Assembly (NCBI RefSeq): GCF_000422505.1
Contig: NZ_KE383865.1
Span: 530,726 to 594,725, forward strand
DNA: 64,000 nt
Origin: Paenibacillus pinihumi DSM 23905 = JCM 16419
GTDB lineage: Bacteria > Bacillota > Bacilli > Paenibacillales > Paenibacillaceae
Direction: 5' to 3'
A program made the translations under genes and the position numbers. The notes under the pieces are model-generated. The model was not told the origin of the DNA, made no database searches, and saw only the letters and a program-made list of their open reading frames with translations. Below are positions 9,030-17,904 of the stretch, piece by piece (the stretch's first letter is position 1; each line of letters starts with the position of its first letter).

Positions 9030-9376
9030 GATTGGTGATTCCCCTTTTAAACAGTAGGTGTTAGCGAATTATGTTCTGCGGACGGCCCTGTGCACCCGCG
9101 GACGTAAAACATTGGTATGTATTGATCACTGCAGCGCCTGCAAGCGCCGCCAGTTGCATTAGCAGCATGGTAAACAGTATATCATGATAAAAGACAAGCG
9201 GATATGTCAATAACTAATTTTTCAAGCGGCTGGGCTGCAAAACGGAACGTTACAAATAACCATGCCGGTCAGGAAGGCATAGACAAAATGTGAAACCGTT
9301 TACGGTCTGATTTCATTCATTTTCGCTGGATTTGTCACGTTTGAAGTGGTACATTAATGGTTGGAGGATTAAATTG
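9030..9376. other. Intergenic region with a weak cre-like site
   Basis: About 350 bp between divergent genes. TGAAACCGTTTACG at 9291-9304 resembles a catabolite-responsive element (consensus TGWAARCGYTWWCW) with two mismatches. No other structure is recognised. Confidence 0.3.
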
Positions 9377-9679
9377 ATGACGGGGAACCACTTCAAATGG
9401 GATGAGCGCCTGAAAATCGAACTGCCGGACCTGAAGCAGGATTGGGCCAGTTATGCTATACTTGCCTATTGGGAGGCTGTTCGCGGACATATTCCGGATC
9501 GGATTATGGCGCTTGAGAAGACAATTAATGAAAAGCAGGCCAAACTGTATGATGAGGATGACTTTGAGGATTCCTGCCGGTTAAATTCGGAGATTGCAGA
9601 GCTGGCCAGCCGAATTCATGATTTACATATCTGGTATCGAACGAATCAGGATATGGAACCAAGACGTCATTCCGGATAA
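9377..9679 (+). CDS. Conserved hypothetical protein upstream of ytpB-like gene
   Basis: 100 residues from ATG 9377, with GGAGGA 8 bp upstream (a TTG one codon before is equally possible). The protein is acidic and helical. IPDRIMALEKTINEKQAKLY and the following DSCRLNSEIAELASRI suggest a coiled-coil hairpin. No signal peptide, membrane helix or known family is recognised. It ends 25 bp before the terpene synthase-like gene and appears to head that operon. Confidence 0.75.
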   Translation: MTGNHFKWDERLKIELPDLKQDWASYAILAYWEAVRGHIPDRIMALEKTINEKQAKLYDEDDFEDSCRLNSEIAELASRIHDLHIWYRTNQDMEPRRHSG

Positions 9680-9704
9680 ACCATTGAACAGGGAGGACGC
9701 CTCA

Positions 9705-10802
9705 TTGAATAGTCTGAACGCTATGAAGCACAGGGCTCCCAGCAGCCCGCTGCGGCTAATGTATCGTGTATACAAGTATGTACTTCCAGAAGTAGATGCA
9801 CAGCTTGATTACTGGAAACGGCGCGCGGAGATGATTCCGGACCCTGAGCTCAGGACGCAGGCGCTGGCCAGCATAGCATCCAAGAAGTTCCATTGCCAGG
9901 GCGGCGCGATCTATGCCGCGGCAAGCCTTGATGACCGTCATGTATTGACTCCGCTTATTGTCGCTTTGCAGACGATCAGTGATTATCTGGACAATCTGTG
10001 CGACCGGAGCACCTCGCTTGACCCCGATGATTTTCGTCTGCTGCACCAGTCCATGCTGGATGCGGTTGATCTTGAGGCAACACCGAAGGATTACTACGCG
10101 CTTCGCCGGGAACGTGACGATGACGGCTATTTGCTGGCTCTGGTAGAGACCTGCCGGCAGAGCATCGCCAAGCTCCCTTCCTATCCGCAGGTCAAGCACC
10201 AGGTCATCGATCTGGTCAGCCTTTACGCTGATCTCCAGGTTCACAAGCATATTCGCAAAGACTTGAGAGAGCCGCGCCTGTTAAAATGGTGGGAAGAGAA
10301 CCGTCACAGCTATCCACAGTTGCAGTGGAATGAGTTCGCAGCAGCGACAGGCTCGACGCTCGGCATGTTCATGCTGTTTCTGGCCGCCGCTCATTCCGGG
10401 CTGAAGCAAAAGGATGCAGATACGATCCGCGACGCTTATTTTCCTCATGTCTGCGGACTCCATATATTATTGGATTATCTGATTGACCAGGAGGAGGACC
10501 GCGAAGGCGGCGACCTGAACTTCTGCAATTATTATGACAACCAGTCCCAAATGGTGAACCGGATCGGGGATATTGTGCAGAATGCCCGCAGAGATGTCAG
10601 GGTATTGCCCGCAGCGCGATTTCATCGTATGGTAATTGAAGGACTGCTTGCCCTGTATTTATCGGACCCCAAGGTGAGAAAACAGGAGGATGTCAAGCGC
10701 ATCTCCAAGCAGCTCATGAGAAGAAGTCCGTTAACACGGGTATTTTTCTGGCTTAACAGTGTGTATATTCGCGCTAAGCAATATAGATTAAGTGTGGGAT
10801 AA
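9705..10802 (+). CDS. ytpB: DUF2600 protein, tetraprenyl-beta-curcumene synthase-like
   Basis: 365 residues, the same length as Bacillus subtilis YtpB (about 367). The frame is open from 9594, but GGGAGG at 9691 points to the TTG at 9705. The Asp-rich segment DYLDNLCDRS and the later DYLIDQEEDREGGDLNFCNYY match conserved acidic blocks of this unusual large-terpene synthase family, which cyclises linear C35 prenyl diphosphate to tetraprenyl-beta-curcumene. That product leads to C35 terpenes reported in spores. The catalytic assignment is by family only. No prenyltransferase or squalene-hopene cyclase gene is adjacent. Instead it is followed directly by pfkA. Confidence 0.85.
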   Translation: MNSLNAMKHRAPSSPLRLMYRVYKYVLPEVDAQLDYWKRRAEMIPDPELRTQALASIASKKFHCQGGAIYAAASLDDRHVLTPLIVALQTISDYLDNLCDRSTSLDPDDFRLLHQSMLDAVDLEATPKDYYALRRERDDDGYLLALVETCRQSIAKLPSYPQVKHQVIDLVSLYADLQVHKHIRKDLREPRLLKWWEENRHSYPQLQWNEFAAATGSTLGMFMLFLAAAHSGLKQKDADTIRDAYFPHVCGLHILLDYLIDQEEDREGGDLNFCNYYDNQSQMVNRIGDIVQNARRDVRVLPAARFHRMVIEGLLALYLSDPKVRKQEDVKRISKQLMRRSPLTRVFFWLNSVYIRAKQYRLSVG

Positions 10803-10819
10803 TAGGAGGATTGACAAGC

Positions 10820-11788
10820 ATGTCACAAGTAAAATCAATTGCAGTATTGACAAGCGGCGGAGATTCGCAGGGGATGAATGCAGCCGTACGCGCTGTCGTC
10901 AGAAGCGCATTATTTCATGGTCTTGAAGTATACGGAATTCAACGCGGCTATCAGGGGCTGTTGAATAATGACCTCAGACCAATGGATTTGCGCAGTGTTG
11001 GGGATATTATTCAGCGCGGCGGCACGGTACTGCAGACAGCGAGATGCAAAGAGTTCATGACGGCTGAAGGCCAGGAGCGCGGCGCCCAGATTTTGCGCGA
11101 GCGCGGCATCGACGGCCTGGTTGTTATCGGCGGAGACGGCTCCTATCAGGGAGCGAACAAGCTGAGCAAGCTGGGCATCAAGACAATGGCGCTGCCAGGC
11201 ACAATTGACAACGACATTCCGTTCACCGATTTCACGATCGGCTTTGATACAGCAGTAAGTATCGTAGTGGATGCTATCAACAAGCTTCGTGATACAATGA
11301 CCTCCCATGAGCGTTCCTCAATCGTTGAGGTTATGGGCCGCCACTGCGGAGATATTGCTCTTTATGCAGGACTCGCCAGTGGCGCCGAGACGATTATTGT
11401 ACCGGAGGTTCCCTATGATCTGGAGCAGGTAGCGCTCCGCATGCAGGAGAATTTTGAGCATGGCAAGCGCCACAGCATTATCGTTGTCGCGGAAGGCGCA
11501 GGCAGCGGGGAAGATGTGGCCCGCGAGATTACAGCACGCAATGGCATTGAGCCGCGCGTAACTGTACTCGGCCATATTCAGCGCGGCGGTACGCCGACGC
11601 ATAATGACCGGATTCTTGCGAGCCGTCTGGGCGACTTCGCTGTTCGCAAGCTGATGGAAGGCGATTCTGGCAAATCCTGCGGAATTATTCGCGGGGAATT
11701 CGTAGCGACGGATATTGACAAAGTCGTTAACACGAAAAAACCATTCAATATGGATCTTTACGAGCTTGCTCTCCGTTTGTCCCAATAA
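10820..11788 (+). CDS. pfkA: ATP-dependent 6-phosphofructokinase
   Basis: 322 residues (family about 320). It phosphorylates fructose-6-phosphate to fructose-1,6-bisphosphate in glycolysis. Visible motifs are TSGGDSQGMNAAVRAVVR (ATP/substrate site; the usual GGDAPGMNA is GGDSQGMNA here), GTIDNDI with the catalytic Asp, MGRHCGDIALYAGLA, and the PFK signature RGGTPTHNDRILASRLG. AGGAGG at 10804 supports ATG 10820; a TTG at 10811 is too close to it. It lies 17 bp behind ytpB. The usual Bacillus partner pyk is not downstream; a terminator follows. Confidence 0.97.
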   Translation: MSQVKSIAVLTSGGDSQGMNAAVRAVVRSALFHGLEVYGIQRGYQGLLNNDLRPMDLRSVGDIIQRGGTVLQTARCKEFMTAEGQERGAQILRERGIDGLVVIGGDGSYQGANKLSKLGIKTMALPGTIDNDIPFTDFTIGFDTAVSIVVDAINKLRDTMTSHERSSIVEVMGRHCGDIALYAGLASGAETIIVPEVPYDLEQVALRMQENFEHGKRHSIIVVAEGAGSGEDVAREITARNGIEPRVTVLGHIQRGGTPTHNDRILASRLGDFAVRKLMEGDSGKSCGIIRGEFVATDIDKVVNTKKPFNMDLYELALRLSQ

Positions 11789-11795
11789 TCAAACC

Positions 11796-11827
11796 GGAGT
11801 CTTATGGCTTTCATAAGGCTCTTTTTT
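11796..11827 (+). terminator. Terminator after pfkA
   Basis: GAGTCTTATG and CATAAGGCTC form a stem with a GCTTT loop, followed by CTTTTTTATT. Confidence 0.8.
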
Positions 11828-11903
11828 ATTGAGATCTACCCGGATAGCCAAGAATTATAAGAGCATTCATCCTGTAGTTTATTTTTCAAGGAGGTTATTC
11901 CCG

Positions 11904-12437
11904 ATGAAAATAGCTATTTTGGCGGGAGCCAATCGCAAACAGGCAACCAGTACCTTGCTTGCCCTGTATGTGAGCAAATTAATGGAGCAAGAGGGTCACG
12001 AGGTACAAGTAATTGATCTGCATAAGAATCCTATGCCGTTCTATTCTCCGGACGAAGGTGCGGATGATTCTGCTGCTGTTCAATGCCTGCGAAGTACGGT
12101 TAAATGGGCAGATGCCATCGTGCTGAGCACGCCTGAATACCACGGCGGCATGTCCGGCGTACTGAAAAACGCGATTGATTTTTTGAATTTTGAGTACTTT
12201 GACGGGAAACTGGTGCTGGTATGCAGCTCCGCAGGAGGCAGTGTGGGCACAAGCTCGCTGACGCAAATGCAGACAACTGTCCGCAATCTGCACGGGATCA
12301 ACAGCCCGGAGTGGATTTCAATTGGCGGCCAGCAGCGCAATTTTGCAGATAACGGAGAGCCTGAGTCTGAGGAAGTAAGGGCGAGAGTTAAGCGTACGGT
12401 CGATTTCTTCCTGTCACTTGCGGCCAAGGTGCGCTAA
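11904..12437 (+). CDS. NAD(P)H-dependent FMN reductase
   Basis: 177 residues, ATG 11904 with AAGGAGG upstream. It has a flavodoxin-like fold: MKIAILAGANRKQATS at the N-terminus, the flavin-binding STPEYHGGMSGVLKNAIDFL in the middle and CSSAGGSVG. These enzymes reduce free FMN, quinones or azo compounds in the cytosol. The physiological substrate cannot be inferred. Monocistronic between terminators. Confidence 0.93.
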   Translation: MKIAILAGANRKQATSTLLALYVSKLMEQEGHEVQVIDLHKNPMPFYSPDEGADDSAAVQCLRSTVKWADAIVLSTPEYHGGMSGVLKNAIDFLNFEYFDGKLVLVCSSAGGSVGTSSLTQMQTTVRNLHGINSPEWISIGGQQRNFADNGEPESEEVRARVKRTVDFFLSLAAKVR

Positions 12438-12461
12438 GCAAGAGCCGGCCGATGAGGGTGC

Positions 12462-12490
12462 AAAAAAACGGGAACGCCCAAGCGTTCCCG
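12462..12490 (-). terminator. Terminator for the minus-strand small gene
   Basis: CGGGAACGC and GCGTTCCCG form a 9-bp stem. On the minus strand it is followed by TTTTTTT, so it acts on the downstream end of the 64-residue gene. Confidence 0.8.
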
Positions 12491-12510
12491 TCATCTAACT
12501 GCTATGCTTC

Positions 12511-12705
12511 TTAATGAAGAAGCACAGCCTTTTGAACCTCATAAATACTGTGGTGCACGATCTCAATCGCATCTTCTGGCTCCAGTACGGAGAGGCCGTC
12601 GCGAAGTACAATATTCAACTGCAGCTCCCGTTCCGTCAGGAAGGGAACCAACTCCGGCACCAGCTTTTCCACAATCCGCGATAGCGTTACAGTTTGCATA
12701 TCCAT
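12511..12705 (-). CDS. Hypothetical protein, 64 residues
   Basis: Starts MDMQTVTLSRIVEKLVPELV at 12705 after AAAGGGTGATG. The protein is small, helical and amphipathic without a membrane helix, with SVLEPEDAIEIVHHSIYEVQ toward the end. The family is not recognised. It has its own strong terminator, which supports it being a real gene. A longer frame from 12780 is less likely because it lacks a binding site. Confidence 0.65.
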   Translation of the reverse strand: MDMQTVTLSRIVEKLVPELVPFLTERELQLNIVLRDGLSVLEPEDAIEIVHHSIYEVQKAVLLH

Positions 12706-12961
12706 CCTAACATCACCCTTTCCTTGAAATAATAAGAAAGTATTGAAGGTCATACTAACTTTTATTTCTCTGCAGTACACGAGCCTCGCATTGCTTCAGG
12801 CATGAACCTGCAGATAGCGGAGCTTGCAAAACAGAAGAAAACAGGGCAAAACGGTCTGGCATGAAACTAACTAACCTCGGGATACCTTTATTATAACAGG
12901 ACGGTTTTTAAAAACCTAGTGCCTTTCATAAAATCCGTTAACATCCCGTTCTTTCCGGTCA

Positions 12962-13795
12962 TTAGCCGGCAGGCTGGCGAAATTGTCCCATGACGCCAAC
13001 TGTCTCCACAATATTGACAAAAGCGCCGGGATCAAGTGTGAGGACTATTTTCCGGAGTTCGGCCAGCTCATAACGGGTTGTTACTGTCATCAGCATATCC
13101 TTGTCGTCACCGGAGTAGGCGCCCTTGGTACGGATGACCGTGACACCACGCGGTCGTTCCAGCAGCTTGCTCTTTAGTTTGTCCGTTTCTTTCGTAATAA
13201 TAAATGCGGTTACCTTGACGTAACGGATATGTATAATATCGACCACTTTTCCTGCGGTAAAAATTGAGATCATCGAGTACATGGCTGAATCCCAGTCCTG
13301 AATCAGCCAACCCAGCACGATGATAACGATGCCGTTCAGGAGAAAAATAATCATGCCTACAGGGAGATCGCGCTTGCGGGTTACAATCGAGGCTATGATG
13401 TCAAAACCTCCCGAGGAGCCGCCTCTGCGCAGTGCCAGACCGCTTCCGAAGCCTACGATTACACCGCCAAAGATGGCGCCCAGAAGCGGGTCCCCGACGA
13501 CTTGCTTGACCGGTATGAGCTGAAGCCATATTGTTGCCGTAATAACCGAGATAATGCTCCAGAATATAAACCGCCTTCCGAGAGAGAACAGGCCCCACAC
13601 AAGAATTGGAAAGTTAAGGGCAAAATAAAGCCAGCCGATATTGCCGCCTGTTATATAGCCAATCATCATCGATACCCCGGAAACGCCGCCGCTAAGCAGC
13701 CCGAAGGGGATCAAAAGCATGTTAAAACCGAAAGCGACCAGTAGAGAACCGAAAATCATTGTCAGTACCGTTCCAGTATAGCGAAGCCATTCCAT
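12962..13795 (-). CDS. YitT family membrane protein (DUF161 and DUF2179)
   Basis: 277 residues, with AAAGGAG 7 bp before ATG. About five or six hydrophobic helices fill residues 1-175, with GGVSGVSMMIGYITGG and RRGGSSGGFDIIA as typical blocks. A C-terminal soluble DUF2179 domain (about 195-275) contains RPRGVTVIRTKGAYSG. This is the YitT/YpjC/YqfU group of unknown transport or envelope function, usually present in several copies in Bacillales. Monocistronic. Confidence 0.92.
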   Translation of the reverse strand: MEWLRYTGTVLTMIFGSLLVAFGFNMLLIPFGLLSGGVSGVSMMIGYITGGNIGWLYFALNFPILVWGLFSLGRRFIFWSIISVITATIWLQLIPVKQVVGDPLLGAIFGGVIVGFGSGLALRRGGSSGGFDIIASIVTRKRDLPVGMIIFLLNGIVIIVLGWLIQDWDSAMYSMISIFTAGKVVDIIHIRYVKVTAFIITKETDKLKSKLLERPRGVTVIRTKGAYSGDDKDMLMTVTTRYELAELRKIVLTLDPGAFVNIVETVGVMGQFRQPAG

Positions 13796-13893
13796 ATCCT
13801 TGCTCCTTTCACAATCCTGGTTAGAGAAAAAGGGAATCCTGATACGGATTATTATGTGCAGCTTGCTATTACTGGTATTCGTAGCGGAAGTTA

Positions 13894-13902
13894 TGTTATA
13901 AT
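13894..13902 (+). promoter_or_regulatory. Extended -10 promoter of the helicase gene
   Basis: TGTTATAAT is a perfect extended -10 element about 70 bp before the start codon. The -35 region is weak, as is common for extended -10 promoters. Confidence 0.55.
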
Positions 13903-13974
13903 GAACAAGATATAGGGGCGGGCATAGCGCCGCTTACAATTGGGAGCTTTAGAAAAGAAGGAGTATGAATACGT

Positions 13975-15570
13975 TTGAAAACATTTGCTGAATTCGGCTT
14001 GGAACCAAAAGTGTTGCAAGCTATTACCGAGTTAGGATTCGAAGAATCCACTCCCATCCAGGACAAATCGATCCCTGTCGCGCTTACAGGCAGCGACCTG
14101 ATCGGTCAAGCCCAGACGGGTACGGGAAAAACTGCTGCTTTTGGTATACCGCTTATTAGTAAAATTCCGGTTAGCGAAGATCGTATTGTTGCGCTTATTA
14201 TGACACCGACACGTGAACTGGCTATCCAGGTAGCAGAAGAGATCGGAAAGTTGTCCCGCTACAAAGGCACGCGTTCCCTTCCAATTTATGGAGGGCAGGA
14301 TATCGGTCGTCAAATTCGCGCTTTGAAGAAAAAACCGCAAATTATTATCGGAACGCCAGGGCGTTTGCTTGACCATATCAATCGTAAAACAATCCGCCTG
14401 GACGATGTTCAGACTGTCGTATTGGACGAAGCGGATGAAATGCTGGACATGGGCTTTATGGAGGACATTACGTCCATCCTGAGCTTGGTGCCTGAAGAGC
14501 GTCAAACGATGCTGTTCTCCGCGACAATGCCGCCTAACATCCAGAAACTGGCACAACGCTTCCTGAAAAATCCGGAGCATGTATCTGTTATTCCAAAGAA
14601 CATTACGGCTCCTCTCATTGACCAAGCTTACATTGAGCTTCATGAGCGCCAGAAGTTCGAAGGTCTGAGCCGTCTGCTCGATATGGAATCTCCTGAGCTG
14701 GCGATCGTATTCGGACGCACTAAGCGTCGTGTAGACGAGCTTAGCGAAGCGCTGCAAAAACGCGGCTACTCTGCTGACGGATTGCATGGAGACCTGTCCC
14801 AGAACCAACGTGACAATGTGATGCGCAAATTCCGTGACGGCAGCATTGATGTACTGGTTGCAACAGACGTTGCAGCACGCGGTCTGGACGTATCCGGCGT
14901 GTCTCATGTTATCAACTTTGACCTGCCGCAGGATCCGGAGAGCTACGTACACCGTATCGGCCGTACCGGTCGTGCAGGAAAAGAAGGTACAGCCTGGTCT
15001 TTCGTTACGCCTCGTGAAATCGACCATCTTCATTTCATTGAGAAAGTTACACGCCAGAAGATTTCCAGAAAGCCGCTGCCAAGCATGGCAGAAGCGATCG
15101 AGGGCAAACAGCGTGTCACTGCGGAGCGTCTGATTGAAATTATTCAAAGCGACGACTTCCAGGAGTACAAAGGCATCTCGATTCAATTGCTGGAGCGTTA
15201 TGACTCCGTCCATCTGGTAGCTGCAGCTATCAAGTTGCTTACCGGTGAGAAAAAGGATGTTAGCATCGAGCTGACTCCGGAAGATCCGATTCGTGCGAAG
15301 AAGCGCAGACCGGATATCCGTTCGAGCGGACGCCGTTTCTCCGGCGGACCATTCGGCGGAGGCAACCGCAGCGGCAATGGTGGTCGCGGACGCGAAAATC
15401 GCGACAACCGTGGCGGCTACAACCGTGACCGCAACAGCGGCAGCGGCAGCAGCGGAGGAAGCGGACGCGGTGACAATCGCGGACGCAGCGAGGGCCGCGG
15501 TGGCGAATACCGCAGCAACAGCGAATACCGCCGTCCGAAGAGCTCTTCTGACGACTATGTAAACAACTAA
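13975..15570 (+). CDS. cshA: DEAD-box ATP-dependent RNA helicase, CshA-like
   Basis: 531 residues, TTG start after GAAGGAG. All helicase motifs are present: F and Q motif (TPIQ), [31 protein letters not shown], and [11 protein letters not shown] middle C-terminal domain (about 400-440) is followed by an Arg/Gly/Asn/Ser-rich low-complexity tail (about 445-531) that should bind RNA. CshA helicases act in ribosome assembly and in mRNA decay with the degradosome, and in cold adaptation. A Gly-rich RGG-like tail of this length is common in Paenibacillus orthologues. Confidence 0.94.
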   Translation: MKTFAEFGLEPKVLQAITELGFEESTPIQDKSIPVALTGSDLIGQAQTGTGKTAAFGIPLISKIPVSEDRIVALIMTPTRELAIQVAEEIGKLSRYKGTRSLPIYGGQDIGRQIRALKKKPQIIIGTPGRLLDHINRKTIRLDDVQTVVLDEADEMLDMGFMEDITSILSLVPEERQTMLFSATMPPNIQKLAQRFLKNPEHVSVIPKNITAPLIDQAYIELHERQKFEGLSRLLDMESPELAIVFGRTKRRVDELSEALQKRGYSADGLHGDLSQNQRDNVMRKFRDGSIDVLVATDVAARGLDVSGVSHVINFDLPQDPESYVHRIGRTGRAGKEGTAWSFVTPREIDHLHFIEKVTRQKISRKPLPSMAEAIEGKQRVTAERLIEIIQSDDFQEYKGISIQLLERYDSVHLVAAAIKLLTGEKKDVSIELTPEDPIRAKKRRPDIRSSGRRFSGGPFGGGNRSGNGGRGRENRDNRGGYNRDRNSGSGSSGGSGRGDNRGRSEGRGGEYRSNSEYRRPKSSSDDYVNN

Positions 15571-15590
15571 AATACGTCTAATCATTAGTG

Positions 15591-15661
15591 AACCGGGAAT
15601 TCCGATCGCGCTATGGCACCGGACAGGGCTCTAACGTGTTGTGCGATTCCCGGTTTTTTTA
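15591..15661 (+). terminator. Terminator after the helicase gene
   Basis: AACCGGGAAT at 15591 pairs with ATTCCCGGTT at 15646, followed by a run of T. The loop is long (45 nt). Confidence 0.7.
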
Positions 15662-15754
15662 AAATAGAAGAAGTTTATTTCAATTTTTATAAACGGCTTC
15701 TATTTCTACGTGAAACGACGCTGTGCCTGTCAAAGATGGCACAGCTGTTTACAC
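15662..15754 (+). repeat. Two-hairpin repeat, copy A
   Basis: The first hairpin is AT-rich (AAATAGAAG at 15662 with CTTCTATTT at 15697, extended by ATAAAC pairing). The second is GC-rich: GTGAAACGACGCTGTGCC at 15710-15727 with GGCACAGCTGTTTACAC at 15738-15754. The loop shares CCTGTCAAAGA with copy C at 59 kb. It lies 60 bp before the DUF624 gene. Confidence 0.7.
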
Positions 15755-15813
15755 TAGTGGAAGAGACTTGTCAGTTGAGAACATGATAACGTTTTCTGTA
15801 GGGGGATACACAT

Positions 15814-16572
15814 ATGGAAATGCGAGGTATGATGGGTGGCTTCTACAAAATATCCGAATGGATTATGCGGTTGTCCGTTACGAATATTTTGTGGATTCTG
15901 TGTTCAATCCCATTTGTATTTTTCCTCTTTACCGCATTGGTCCTTTCACAAGATGAAAGTCAATTGTATTCGACTTTGATATTGGGGGCTGTTGTAGCGC
16001 CATTTACTTTCTTCCCTGCTACTGCGGCGCTTTATGCCGTTGTGCGCAAGTGGATCATGGGAGAGGTGGATGCACCGCTTCTGAAGACGTTTTTCCGGGG
16101 CTACAAGGATAATTACGTACAAAGCATGTTCGGCGGTCTGTTGTATACGCTGTTGTTCGTCATTATGTTTGTGGACTATAAGGTCTACCTGAATGAACTG
16201 AACAATTTTCAACTGCTGTCTTATGTATTTATTGGCCTGATGTTTTTGCTGTTTGTTTCCATGTTCAACTTCTTCTCCATGATGGTTCACTACCACATGA
16301 AGCTGTTCCAGCTGATCAAGAATGCAATTCTCATTACGATCGGCCGCCCATTCCGTTCCCTGTCTACCGTTATTGTAAGCGGTGGTATTTTGTTCGTCAG
16401 TTTTCAATTTACGTTTCTCATTCCGTTTTTTATGGGAAGCTTGATCGGGGTCGTATCCTTCTATAATTTCCACCTGATCTATTTGAAGCTGAAGGACCAG
16501 CAGGAACGTGCCGAGGCGCAGAAGCAAGAGGAAGAAGAAGATGTTGAAATCTCCGAAGATGTAAGAAAGTAG
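15814..16572 (+). CDS. YesL family (DUF624) membrane protein
   Basis: 252 residues, GGGGGATAC upstream of ATG. Five or six hydrophobic helices are visible; the N-terminal GGFYKISEWIMRLSVTNILW and the segment FFPATAALYAVVRKWIMGE are characteristic of DUF624. The C-terminus is a charged Glu-rich cytosolic tail. YesL-type genes often lie beside carbohydrate ABC transporters, but here the gene stands alone before the 6S RNA, so no role can be assigned. Confidence 0.85.
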   Translation: MEMRGMMGGFYKISEWIMRLSVTNILWILCSIPFVFFLFTALVLSQDESQLYSTLILGAVVAPFTFFPATAALYAVVRKWIMGEVDAPLLKTFFRGYKDNYVQSMFGGLLYTLLFVIMFVDYKVYLNELNNFQLLSYVFIGLMFLLFVSMFNFFSMMVHYHMKLFQLIKNAILITIGRPFRSLSTVIVSGGILFVSFQFTFLIPFFMGSLIGVVSFYNFHLIYLKLKDQQERAEAQKQEEEEDVEISEDVRK

Positions 16573-16602
16573 CCTTAACCTAGAATTTACAGCGGGGATC
16601 GG

Positions 16603-16631
16603 TTTACTTTTTAGTTCAAACGGTCTATAAT
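16603..16631 (+). promoter_or_regulatory. Promoter of 6S RNA
   Basis: TTTACT (16603-16608), a 17-bp spacer and a perfect TATAAT (16626-16631). Predicted start near 16638, which matches the expected 5' end of the RNA. Confidence 0.7.
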
Positions 16632-16637
16632 ATTCAT

Positions 16638-16825
16638 TACATCCTGCGATGTTCGTTACGGCTTAACATTGTTTTGAACCAATGGCTGTTTTACGGGAGA
16701 CCTATATCGAAGTATGGCTGACATGCCCTCAAAAAGGGACTTCAAAAAAACTTCTGCGGACACCCACCTGCGAGAGCGGGTTCAAAAAACAAGCAAGTCG
16801 GACGGCATAGGCGGGTTTCTCTCAT
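16638..16825 (+). ncRNA. ssrS: 6S RNA (SsrS/BsrA-type)
   Basis: The 5' part CCTGCGATGTTCGTTACGG corresponds to the conserved 6S start (Escherichia coli CTGAGATGTTCGC). The 3' part GACGGCATAGGCGGGTTT pairs with it through CCTGC/GCGGG, ATG/CAT and CGT/ACGG to close the long duplex. Between them lie TTTTGAACC, GCTGACATGCC and GACACCCACCTG followed by GGGTTCAA, in the order known from other 6S RNAs. Length of about 190 nt fits. 6S RNA mimics an open promoter, binds the sigma-A holoenzyme and lowers transcription in stationary phase. The exact 3' end is uncertain. A covariance search would settle it. Confidence 0.82.
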
Positions 16826-17011
16826 ATATGATAGCTTGATTTTAGGTTAGGCTACTTACATAAAGGTCATAGCAACGGTTCTGCCGGACACAACAGTGGA
16901 CGGCTTTAGCCGTTCTTGCCTGCTGTCAAGGAATGAAAATTTAACCGCTTCTTTCATTTACAATCCAGAATAAGACGCTCATGGTTATGCAGGTCTGACT
17001 TGGATTTCTCC

Positions 17012-17056
17012 GCGAAACGCTGACTGGCCAGTCCATTAACCGGCAGCTGTTTACGC
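17012..17056 (+). repeat. GC-rich hairpin repeat, copy D
   Basis: GCGAAACGCTG at 17012 and CGGCAGCTGTTTACGC at 17041-17056 form an imperfect inverted repeat of the same type as copies A and B, without the AT-rich partner hairpin. Confidence 0.6.
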
Positions 17057-17076
17057 TTATGGATACGCTTTATTTT

Positions 17077-17175
17077 AAATATAAGAATGTGTACATATTC
17101 CGTTCTGAGTGTTCTTATATTTCAATGTGAAACGCCGCTGCCGTCGTTAACGCGTGCAGCAGCAGCCGTTTGCAC
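17077..17175 (+). repeat. Two-hairpin repeat, copy B
   Basis: An AT-rich hairpin with perfect 11-bp arms AAATATAAGAA (17077-17087) and TTCTTATATTT (17112-17122) is followed by GTGAAACGCCGCTGCC (17127-17142) with GCAGCCGTTTGCAC (17162-17175). It ends 46 bp before the next gene. Confidence 0.7.
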
Positions 17176-17221
17176 GAGGATGTATCCTTCTTTTTATACA
17201 TAGAGTCGGAGGGGGAGATGG

Positions 17222-17617
17222 GTGTTGTTAAAGCGGACGCTGATTGGAATACTGCGAAGCTTTGAGCAGACAGGTGATAGAGCGAAGGACCCGTTACTGA
17301 AATCTCACTATTATAAGATGTCGAAGGAGAAAACGTGGGCTGAGGTGGTCTCCACTTTGAAGAAGATGCAGGGCTACAAGCTGCTTCATGAAGTGGAATC
17401 CGTTGGAGAGATTGTATTGGAGAAGAGAACGGTTACCGGAAGAATGATGGATATTACTGTATCTGTCATTGGTGTTAACCCGATTACTTCCGCAGTCGAT
17501 ATTTATTCGGCATCACGCGGCTCGCTGGGCGATCTGGGCTCCAATTACCGCGTAATCCTTGATATTTATAGAACGCTTGATAAAAAACTCGCCGCCTATA
17601 AGGTGGAGAGCCCATAA
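17222..17617 (+). CDS. DUF1499-like cytosolic protein
   Basis: 131 residues, GTG start (a TTG follows immediately) after GGAGGGGGAG. The C-terminal half, with DIYSASRGSLGDLGSNYRV, resembles the SASR...DxGxN block of the DUF1499 family. The N-terminal half has the charged segment SHYYKMSKEKTWAEVVSTLK. There is no signal or membrane segment. Function is unknown and the family call rests on this one motif. Confidence 0.7.
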   Translation: MLLKRTLIGILRSFEQTGDRAKDPLLKSHYYKMSKEKTWAEVVSTLKKMQGYKLLHEVESVGEIVLEKRTVTGRMMDITVSVIGVNPITSAVDIYSASRGSLGDLGSNYRVILDIYRTLDKKLAAYKVESP

Positions 17618-17627
17618 AATAAACAGA

Positions 17628-17660
17628 AGCGAGGAAGGACAACCTTCACTCGCTTTTTAT
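17628..17660 (+). terminator. Terminator after the DUF1499-like gene
   Basis: GCGAGGAAGG and CCTTCACTCGC form a stem with one bulge, followed by TTTTTA. Confidence 0.75.
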
Positions 17661-17671
17661 CAGATATGGGT

Positions 17672-17719
17672 GCGTAATGGCTGCCCCGTTGTATAAGCGA
17701 CGGCGGCAGCCGTTTATGC
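17672..17719 (+). repeat. GC-rich hairpin repeat, copy E
   Basis: GCGTAATGGCTGCC (17672-17685) and GGCAGCCGTTTATGC (17705-17719) form a nearly perfect 14-bp stem with an 18-nt loop. It belongs to the same family as copies A, B and D and directly follows a terminator. Confidence 0.65.
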
Positions 17720-17904
17720 GTCATATTCGTTCAGGATAATGGATTGAAATCGCAGGTTGCAACCTTGACGGTGGAGTGGGCTGCTGCTGGCTGGAATACG
17801 CATGCATGAGCCATTCTGTTGCTCCAAGTTTGTCGTTATAACAGCAGCGGCCCCGCCCAATGAATGAGCGAAGCCGCTGAGCCGTTAATACGGTCCGGAA
17901 TGGA

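Larger units (their letters stand above)
16831..17221. other. Intergenic palindrome cluster downstream of 6S RNA
   Basis: About 390 bp without a gene. It holds a degenerate hairpin at about 16872-16920 (GCAACGGTTCTGCC with GGCTTTAGCCGTTCTTGC) and then repeat copies D and B. No ORF with a binding site was found until the GTG at 17222. Confidence 0.5.

Noticed and set aside
14032-15585. A 517-codon open frame on the strand opposite to the DEAD-box helicase
   Set aside because: It is fully antisense to a well-conserved gene, has low-complexity Ala/Thr/Val content caused by the Gly/Arg-rich repeat region, and has no family resemblance or binding site.
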